Origin: CAZHMN01 sp964533705
GTDB taxonomy: Bacteria > Electryoneota > B3-LCP
Assembly: GCA_964533705.1 (NCBI GenBank)
Contig: CAZHMN010000013.1
Span: 1 to 47,307 of the forward strand
Reading direction: 5' to 3'
Length of the DNA: 47,307 nucleotides
Positions 41,830 to 47,307 of the stretch are shown in pieces. The notes below the pieces were generated by a model that was not told the origin of the DNA, searched no databases, and saw only the letters and a list, made by a program, of their open reading frames with translations. A program made the position numbers and the translations under genes. Within the stretch, counting starts at the first letter, position 1, and every line of letters starts with the position of its first letter.

Positions 41830-43623
41830 ATGATCGTAAAGGATGAAATAAGGAAGATTACGCGCACGGGCGAGCTCCTGGTTCAGCGGGGCGTCATTGA
41901 CGAGGAATTGCTTGAAAAGGCTATTCTCATTCAGTCAGCGGAAAGCGGCCAAAGGCGTAAACTCGGTGAAATCCTGGTCGAAGACCTGAATTGCGACCAC
42001 CACGAAATATACAGGGAATTGGCTCATATATTCGCCTTTTCAGAAGTTGATCTGGAAAAAGAGGAGCTGACGGAAAAGCGGATCCAATTCATTAAAAACA
42101 TCTATGAAGCGCTCGACAAACAAGACCGGGATGAACTTTTAGCAGCAAATATTCTTCCCTATCAAATTGATTCGCACCAGGACACGCTCCTGGTGTTGAC
42201 TGATGATCCAACCGATCGGGACCGCGCTCAAAGCGCAAAGAAATTCAGATTCCGCCACGTCGAACTCGCCTACGCGTGCAGGGAATCTCTTAGGAAGTGG
42301 ATCGAAACGATCTATCCCACCACCAATGAGTTCCTTCAAATCATCGAAGATGCCTCCAGCACTTTTGAGACGGTCGAAGATGGAGGCGGAGATGATGGTA
42401 TTGACGAAGAGGCCCTCGACCAGGAAATCAATCAATCGCTCTTAATTAACCTGATCGAAGGGTGCCTGGTCGAAGCGGTTAGAAGAGGCTGCTCGGACAT
42501 TCACGTCGTCCCTCGAGAGAGAAACCGAACCGAGTTCTTGTTCCGCACCGATGGAAAGCTCCATAACTGGCACACTCAGGAGTTCATCAAACCCGAAGCG
42601 GTCGCTGCCGTCGTGAAAGATCGCGCCCGTAATATTGACCGCTTCGAAAGGGAATCCGCACAAGATGGTTTCATCCAGAGAAGCATAGACAACCATCTAA
42701 TTAGATTCCGAGTTTCAATTCTTCCCATCGTCGCCCCGGAATACCGCCGCAAGCTCGAATCCATCGTCATCCGGGTGCTCGACGACAGGAAAGTCATCAC
42801 CGATCTCGAAGTGTTGGGCCTTCAAAAACAGGCGAAGGAGGATTTCCAGAAAGCTATCTCCAAACCCCAGGGCATGGTCATTCTGACAGGCCCTACGGGA
42901 TCAGGTAAATCCACAACCTTGATGGCGGCTTTGCATCAGGTCATCACTCCGGAAGTGAACGTCATCACCGTCGAAGATCCGGTGGAATACATGATTCCCG
43001 CGGCGCGGCAGATCAAACTCGGCCCCAGCCTCGACTTTGAAGACGCAATTCGAGCTATTTTGCGACACGATCCCGACATCGTCATGGTCGGTGAGATGCG
43101 CGATAAAGTCACGGCGGACATTGCCATCAAGCTGGCAAACACCGGCCATCTGACTTTTTCAACACTTCACACCAACGATGCACCCTCAGCGATCAGCCGT
43201 TTATTCAAAATGGGTGTGGAACCTTTTCTAATTGCCTATGCCATTAACATTATTGTCGCTCAGCGTCTGGTTCGAACGCTGTGCAAGGAGTGTAAAACCG
43301 TGGATACCGATCTCGATCCGGAGGTACCCCTGAGCCTGGGATTCACGGCCGAAGAAATCGAGGAAACGACTTTTTATAAGGCAGTCGGATGTGAAAAGTG
43401 CAATCGAGGATACAAGGGGCGTTGCGCCATACACGAAGCCTTGTTCTTTACCAAGGAAATTCGCCGGCTTATCCTCGAGTCCGGCGATGAAGTGGACGAG
43501 GACGCCGTTAGAAATGAAGCGCTCAAAAACGGGATGTTGACCCTCAGAGCATCCGGGCGCGAGAGAATTAAAGAAGGGGTAACAACCTGTGAGGAAATCG
43601 CCTTTGCCACGGCTGAAGATTAA
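41830..43623 (+). CDS. Type II secretion/type IV pilus assembly ATPase (GspE/PilB family)
   Basis: 597 residues. The N-terminal MshEN-like domain (ELLVQRGVIDEELLEKAILI) is followed by an acidic linker, then the secretion ATPase core: Walker A GPTGSGKST (about residues 354-362), Asp box TVEDPVEY, Walker B-type VMVGEMRD (usual GEIRD; Met instead of Ile) and His box TLHTNDA. The tetra-cysteine zinc motif LCKEC...CEKCNRGYKGR near the end marks GspE/PilB assembly ATPases, so this is an extension motor and not a PilT retraction ATPase. No PilT gene is in view. It is tightly coupled to the platform gene. Confidence 0.95.
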   Translation: MIVKDEIRKITRTGELLVQRGVIDEELLEKAILIQSAESGQRRKLGEILVEDLNCDHHEIYRELAHIFAFSEVDLEKEELTEKRIQFIKNIYEALDKQDRDELLAANILPYQIDSHQDTLLVLTDDPTDRDRAQSAKKFRFRHVELAYACRESLRKWIETIYPTTNEFLQIIEDASSTFETVEDGGGDDGIDEEALDQEINQSLLINLIEGCLVEAVRRGCSDIHVVPRERNRTEFLFRTDGKLHNWHTQEFIKPEAVAAVVKDRARNIDRFERESAQDGFIQRSIDNHLIRFRVSILPIVAPEYRRKLESIVIRVLDDRKVITDLEVLGLQKQAKEDFQKAISKPQGMVILTGPTGSGKSTTLMAALHQVITPEVNVITVEDPVEYMIPAARQIKLGPSLDFEDAIRAILRHDPDIVMVGEMRDKVTADIAIKLANTGHLTFSTLHTNDAPSAISRLFKMGVEPFLIAYAINIIVAQRLVRTLCKECKTVDTDLDPEVPLSLGFTAEEIEETTFYKAVGCEKCNRGYKGRCAIHEALFFTKEIRRLILESGDEVDEDAVRNEALKNGMLTLRASGRERIKEGVTTCEEIAFATAED

Positions 43624-43659
43624 AACCGTTCTAGCAATAGATAGAAGTAGGGTTCGATC

Positions 43660-44172
43660 ATGGCTAACACGGGTCAAATGCTGCTGGTTTTGGGAGCGCT
43701 GGTGCTTTTCAGCATCATGCTGCCTTCTCTGAATTCGACGATCCTGTACAACGACAGAACGCTGATCGCCACGAACGCGGAATTGGCAGGCATCTCGATC
43801 GCTCAAAAGATTATCGCTGAAGCCGGGACGAAAGCGTTCGACGTCGTGTGCATAACCTCGCACCCCACCTCGGCCAGCCAATTGACATCACCCGGCAACC
43901 TGGGACCGGCCGGAGGCGAAACTTATCCAAACTTCAACGACCTGGATGACTATCACGGTCTTTCCATCGTGGATAGCTTAACCTTGCCATCAATTTTGTT
44001 TAATATTAGCGGGCAGGTCAATTATGTTGACCCCAATAATCCATCTCAAACTGTGGGCTACCAGACTTTTCTGAAGCGGCTTCAGGTCTCTGTGACCAGT
44101 CCCTATTTGATCAACCCTGCATCCGAACAACCGGTAACGATAACCATGGAGCAGATCTTCGCATATTACTAA
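43660..44172 (+). CDS. Pilin-like protein 2
   Basis: 170 residues. N-terminus MANTGQMLLVLGALVLFSIM: a five-residue leader ending in Gly5, then a hydrophobic helix, with no basic or Sec-like features. A short helical stretch (RTLIATNAELAGISIAQKIIAEA) continues the N-terminal helix, as in pilins, and a globular part follows, ending YY. A single Cys and no obvious disulfide. It lies 36 bases after the ATPase gene. Probably a minor subunit of the fibre or pseudopilus. I do not recognise the globular domain. Confidence 0.7.
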   Translation: MANTGQMLLVLGALVLFSIMLPSLNSTILYNDRTLIATNAELAGISIAQKIIAEAGTKAFDVVCITSHPTSASQLTSPGNLGPAGGETYPNFNDLDDYHGLSIVDSLTLPSILFNISGQVNYVDPNNPSQTVGYQTFLKRLQVSVTSPYLINPASEQPVTITMEQIFAYY

Positions 44173-44203
44173 AAGACAAACACTCTGATCCGAGAGAGAA
44201 ACC

Positions 44204-45067
44204 ATGGAAGAAAAAATCCTGATCGTTGATGATGATCCTGAAATCAGGAATTTGTGCGTCGAAGCGCTTGCAAAGGAAAAATATCAGATTATCACATCCG
44301 CAAGCGGCGAAGAGGCGTTCGATCTCGCCCGACAGCACGATTTCTCGGTCGTCCTATCCGACATTCGCATGCCGGGTATGAATGGTTTAGAGCTTCTCAA
44401 CAATCTGAAAGAAATCAATCCGGAGCAGACAATCATAATGTTTTCCGGATTCGGAGACGTTGATGCCGCTGTGGAAGCAATGAAACGGGGGGCGTTCGAC
44501 TACCTGGCTAAGCCATTGATCTTAGACGAGCTAAAGATAACTATCCGCATGGCACTGCAGCAGACTCAGCTACGCAGAGAAAATCAAAAACTGAAGAAAA
44601 AATTAGAGGAATCGGTAGCGCAGGCCAGCAGCGGAACACTGACTATCCCGCTGCTGCAAAATATACCTGCGGAGATCGCCAAAGATTTCATGGAGCTGGG
44701 AACGGTGCGTTCCTTCGAACAACTCGATGTAATTGTGCAGGAAGGAAAAACCAACGGTCATCTCTATCTAATTCTCGACGGTGAAGTGTCCGTCAAGCAG
44801 GATGGGGCCGAGCTGTTTCGATTGAATAAATTTGATTCTTATGGAGAAATGCAAATCTTTCGGCCTAATCTCGGCACCCAAACTCTCACCGCTGAATCGA
44901 ATTGTAACATTCTGGAAATTGATCGAGATTCAGTCATGCAATTCTTCAGCCGCAAAGAAGAAAAACTTTTCAAACATTTCATTTTGAATACATTGAATTC
45001 GACCTATCTGAAGTTGCGAAGGGCCAGTAGCCGTATTCACCAGCTCGAGCGTTTACTGGGGGAATAA
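44204..45067 (+). CDS. Response regulator fused to a degenerate cyclic-nucleotide domain
   Basis: 287 residues. The receiver domain (ILIVDDDPEI; Asp53 in LSDIRMP; Lys in YLAKPL) is followed by a coiled-coil-like linker (RRENQKLKKKLEESV) and a cNMP-binding fold (LQNIPAEIAKDFMELG to LYLILDGEVSVKQDG and YGEMQIF). In the phosphate-binding cassette the Arg of the canonical pattern (GE....R.A) is missing (GEMQIFRPNLGTQTLT), so cAMP binding is doubtful. No helix-turn-helix follows, so it is not a CRP-like regulator. Lying between pilin genes it may gate pilus assembly by protein contact. Start and end are tightly packed with neighbours (31 and 3 bases). Confidence 0.9.
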   Translation: MEEKILIVDDDPEIRNLCVEALAKEKYQIITSASGEEAFDLARQHDFSVVLSDIRMPGMNGLELLNNLKEINPEQTIIMFSGFGDVDAAVEAMKRGAFDYLAKPLILDELKITIRMALQQTQLRRENQKLKKKLEESVAQASSGTLTIPLLQNIPAEIAKDFMELGTVRSFEQLDVIVQEGKTNGHLYLILDGEVSVKQDGAELFRLNKFDSYGEMQIFRPNLGTQTLTAESNCNILEIDRDSVMQFFSRKEEKLFKHFILNTLNSTYLKLRRASSRIHQLERLLGE

Positions 45068-45070
45068 AGA

Positions 45071-45622
45071 ATGAGTACAATGCTTGACATGGTCGGGTCG
45101 TTCATTATCGGCGGCTTGCTCCTGATGATGATCCTCAATGTTAATGCTAATTTCAACATGATGTCCACCGAAAACCGGTTGGACCTCATGGTTCAGGAAA
45201 ACCTCGCTGAACTGATCGAAGAAATCGAATTCGATTTTCGCAAGATCGGTTACGGCGTACAGAATCCTTCACTTTCGATTATCAGCGCGGATACCAGCTC
45301 AATCTCATTCTGGGCTGACCTGGATAATGACGGCACCTTGGATCAAGTTTCTTATACTCTGGGCCCAACCAGTGATGTATTCGGTACAGTTAATCCCCGG
45401 GACAGGATTCTATACCGCAGCATAAATGGTACACAAACTGGCGGATCGTTGGGCGTTGTTGATTTTCAATTAACCTTATACGACATAAGCGGCACCCAGA
45501 CCACCGATCCGACTCTGGTAAAATCATTGGATTACTATCTTCTTCTGGAAAGTCCTTTTCCGATGGACACTACTTATGCGCGCTCCGCCTGGACCGGGAC
45601 AGTCCACCCAAAAAATTTGTAA
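45071..45622 (+). CDS. Pilin-like protein 3
   Basis: 183 residues. MSTMLDMVG precedes a hydrophobic helix (SFIIGGLLLMMILNVNANF), so a nine-residue leader ending in Gly9 fits prepilin processing. The helix continues amphipathically (LDLMVQENLAELIEEIEFDF), then a beta-rich part with SIISADTSSISFWADLDNDG. This resembles minor pseudopilins of the GspJ/PilW type, which share the DFRKIGYGV-like and FWADLDNDG patterns, but I rate this as a resemblance only. It lies three bases after the receiver/cNMP gene. Confidence 0.72.
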   Translation: MSTMLDMVGSFIIGGLLLMMILNVNANFNMMSTENRLDLMVQENLAELIEEIEFDFRKIGYGVQNPSLSIISADTSSISFWADLDNDGTLDQVSYTLGPTSDVFGTVNPRDRILYRSINGTQTGGSLGVVDFQLTLYDISGTQTTDPTLVKSLDYYLLLESPFPMDTTYARSAWTGTVHPKNL

Positions 45623-45725
45623 TATGAGTTATTGTATAGCATTATAAGCTATTCGATAACGATTGTCGACAAGTCAAGTATGCTTAAATAGAGTAGGCAT
45701 ATTTTATTATGGTGAGGGGGTAAAA

Positions 45726-46943
45726 ATGGGACGATTCTCCATCATCTTAGTCGTCGGCTTCGCCATTATTGCAGGTGGATTAAAGCTGAATAATAGTCGT
45801 TTGTGCCGAGATGCACAAGAGATTAGCAACGAAAAATACCTGGAAGCCGCAGCTAGAAATACGACCAATAGTGTCGTCAACCTCTGTATGGAGCAACTCG
45901 GCCAGAATTTCGGTTGGAAGGACGGCTTCTCGAATGTGAATATGGGGTGTGGTTCCGGATCCGCTATCGTTGAAGACGCGACGGATGACCCGAGCATTGA
46001 GTGGAATCAAGTTAGAATCACAGCCACAGGAACCTACGGGGGTGAATCCCAAACCGCGGTCGTGACGGTGAGGCAAACTCCATTTTCTGAGTTCGCTTAC
46101 TTTACTGATAGCGAGCCGCCCATTTACTTCGTGACTGGCGATACAATGAGGGGGCCAATTCACACCAACGGCAAATTTCACATCTGGGGAGATCCTGTTT
46201 TCTTTGGCCTGGTCTCATCCAAGGGGAACTTTTGGGTGGGAACGGGTAACCCTGAATTTAAGGCGGGCACAAATTTCGGTTGTGAGGAAATCCCGCTACC
46301 GGTTGATATGTCAATCATTCAGGGGAAGGCGCAAAACGGCGGGGTGCTCTTCGGCGGGGATACCAACATTGAGTTCCTAAGCGACGGCACGTTAAACTGG
46401 GAGGTCTTTCATGATGACCATCATTCCCCGGTCGTGGATTCCAGCGGTAACATAGACATCGGCACGATCAATGGAGTACTCGCCACAATTGACGATCACG
46501 ATTTCTATATCAAGGGAACGCTGAACGGCCGTGTTACCCTTCTCTCCGATGGGGATATCTGGATCGAAGATGACCTGCTTTACGCATCGGATCCCTTGAC
46601 TGATCCCAACTCGGACGATATCCTCGGACTGATCGCCATGAAAGACGTCATTGTGGCCGATAATGATGCCAACAGAAATGACTGTCAAATTTACGCCACC
46701 ATCATGGCCCTGGATAAGAGCTTTGAAGTGGAAAGCCACGGTTCAGGTTCACCGCGGGGCACTTTGACTCTGGTTGGTGGGGTGATCCAGAAGATGAGAG
46801 GGCCTGTGGGCACGGCATGGTGGAATGGCACGGTAAAAAGCGGATTCCAGAAGCATTACACATACGATATGAGATTCCAAACGAAAGCTCCGCCATTCTA
46901 TCCCATTCTCAGGAAAACCTCTATCGTATCGTGGTACGAATAA
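45726..46943 (+). CDS. Large pilin-like protein with DUF4900-type domain, copy 1
   Basis: 405 residues from ATG 45726, with GAGGGGG six bases upstream (an in-frame ATG 21 codons earlier has no such site). N-terminus MG then RFSIILVVGFAIIAGGLKLN, the same short Gly-ended leader as the other pilin-like proteins. The body contains IYFVTGDTMRGPIHTNGKF, a pattern of DUF4900 proteins, then repeated GD/DG turns (LLSDGDIWIEDDLLYASD) and an end rich in aromatic residues. Probably a tip or adhesin-like subunit of the pilus, as large minor pilins are. A shortened copy and a further copy follow at 47036 and 47220. Confidence 0.75.
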   Translation: MGRFSIILVVGFAIIAGGLKLNNSRLCRDAQEISNEKYLEAAARNTTNSVVNLCMEQLGQNFGWKDGFSNVNMGCGSGSAIVEDATDDPSIEWNQVRITATGTYGGESQTAVVTVRQTPFSEFAYFTDSEPPIYFVTGDTMRGPIHTNGKFHIWGDPVFFGLVSSKGNFWVGTGNPEFKAGTNFGCEEIPLPVDMSIIQGKAQNGGVLFGGDTNIEFLSDGTLNWEVFHDDHHSPVVDSSGNIDIGTINGVLATIDDHDFYIKGTLNGRVTLLSDGDIWIEDDLLYASDPLTDPNSDDILGLIAMKDVIVADNDANRNDCQIYATIMALDKSFEVESHGSGSPRGTLTLVGGVIQKMRGPVGTAWWNGTVKSGFQKHYTYDMRFQTKAPPFYPILRKTSIVSWYE

Positions 46944-47219
46944 CATTTATTGCGCTCGTTCATCCAGATAGATTCCACGAGTCATCGGATAGGATGGCTT
47001 GAAAAGTCACCACTGAAGCTCAAAGAGGGTACAAAATGGGACGCTTCTCGGTCATTCTCGTTGTAGGATTTGCCATCCTCACCAACGGTTAACAGAAGCG
47101 TCCAGGCAAGTGGCAGTTCCAGTAACATTCTATTAGTTAATAGTGGTACGTTTTCGGCGGTGGCAGCTAATGAAAACAACCTCTTGAAGAGGATCTCCTA
47201 ACAGAAGAGGAGGGCAACT
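46944..47219 (+). other. Spacer between DUF4900-type copies
   Basis: 276 bases without an intact gene. It contains the truncated copy at 47036-47092 with its own GAGGG ribosome-binding site and a remainder with no recognisable similarity to the long copy. Confidence 0.5.
47036..47092 (+). pseudogene. Truncated copy of the DUF4900-type pilin gene (18 codons)
   Basis: An intact ribosome-binding site (AGAGGG) and ATG start MGRFSVILVVGFAILTNG, then TAA. The first 15 residues match copy 1 (MGRFSIILVVGFAII). Where copy 1 reads GGATTAAAG this reads GGTTAACAG, so loss of one base may have made the stop. Downstream similarity fades. It is either a duplication relic or a very short peptide gene. Confidence 0.6.
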
Positions 47220-47307
47220 ATGGGCCGCTACACGCTGATACTCGTCGCAGGATTCGCCATCATCGCAGGGCTGCTGAAAATGAATATGCAGCAGATAGGG
47301 CGAAAAT
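47220..47307 (+). CDS. DUF4900-type pilin-like protein, next copy (partial, runs off window)
   Basis: The first 29 codons read MG, then RYTLILVAGFAIIAGLLKMN, and continue QQIGRK; they closely match copy 1 (MGRFSIILVVGFAIIAGG). AGGAGGG lies six bases before the ATG. The gene goes on beyond the window, so its length and domain are unknown. It shows that a tandem family of these subunits is being encoded. Confidence 0.75.
   Translation, partial: MGRYTLILVAGFAIIAGLLKMNMQQIGRK

Noticed and set aside
45663..45672. Palindrome TTGTCGACAA upstream of the DUF4900-type gene, recalling the TGTCRC activator half-site
   Set aside because: No 6-base spacer as in the two sites upstream of the pilin, and no promoter is seen close by; likely a chance short palindrome.

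Overview
This mid-GC bacterial window carries no rRNA, tRNA, CRISPR array, prophage or recognisable insertion sequence. Three things point to an uncultured lineage of the Fibrobacterota-Chlorobiota-Bacteroidota (FCB) group, such as KSB1, Zixibacteria, Electryonea or Calditrichota-like bacteria. Two large secreted proteins end in a type IX secretion (T9SS) sorting domain, there is an ExbB/ExbD/ExbD/TonB energising operon, and there is the alternative GlmU-like sugar nucleotidyltransferase. The phylum cannot be fixed from the sequence alone. Two runs of exactly 100 N (9187-9286 and 34414-34513) show that this is a draft scaffold; each interrupts a gene.

Layout. 1-4.3 kb (minus): a partial membrane protein, a very cysteine-rich ferredoxin-like protein, a B12-dependent ribonucleotide reductase and a sirtuin. 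4.5-8.4 kb (plus): a patatin-like phospholipase directly followed by a T9SS-exported DUF2961 protein. 8.6-10.8 kb: dihydrolipoamide dehydrogenase (with a gap), a small membrane protein and a hotdog thioesterase. 10.8-15 kb: an outer-membrane-type protein, divergent uvrA and a compact DUF5679 zinc-ribbon gene. 15.1-23 kb: a GT39-like membrane glycosyltransferase; a PDZ/multi-TM/GAF histidine kinase with its sigma-54 response regulator; a TPR protein that follows a sigma-54 promoter; a candidate structured RNA; and a GtrA-like flippase. 23.2-28.7 kb: a gingipain-like (C25) T9SS protein and an ABC exporter. 28.8-31 kb (minus): the Ton operon. 31-37.1 kb (minus): obg-dprA-DUF362 ferredoxin-glmU-like-ctpA, probably one transcript. 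37.3-39.4 kb (plus): a stand-alone double-ACT protein and an orphan PilR-like sigma-54 regulator.

39.7-47.3 kb (plus, running off the end): the most interesting region. It is a type IV pilus / type II secretion-like operon with a GspF/PilC platform protein, a GspE/PilB ATPase, at least five small or large proteins that begin with a very short leader ending in Gly followed by a hydrophobic helix (atypical prepilins without the usual Glu5), a response regulator fused to a degenerate cyclic-nucleotide domain, and tandem copies of a DUF4900-like large pilin, one of them reduced to an 18-codon relic. Upstream lie a near-consensus sigma-54 promoter and two copies of an activator-type palindrome with the same spacing, which fits control by the neighbouring PilR-like regulator.

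Two independent sigma-54 modules (kinase/regulator to TPR gene, and regulator to pilus operon), each with palindromes about 95-105 bp upstream of the -24 element, give the window a coherent regulatory theme. Secretion and envelope functions (T9SS cargo, Ton, exporter, pilus-like machine, CtpA) dominate the rest.
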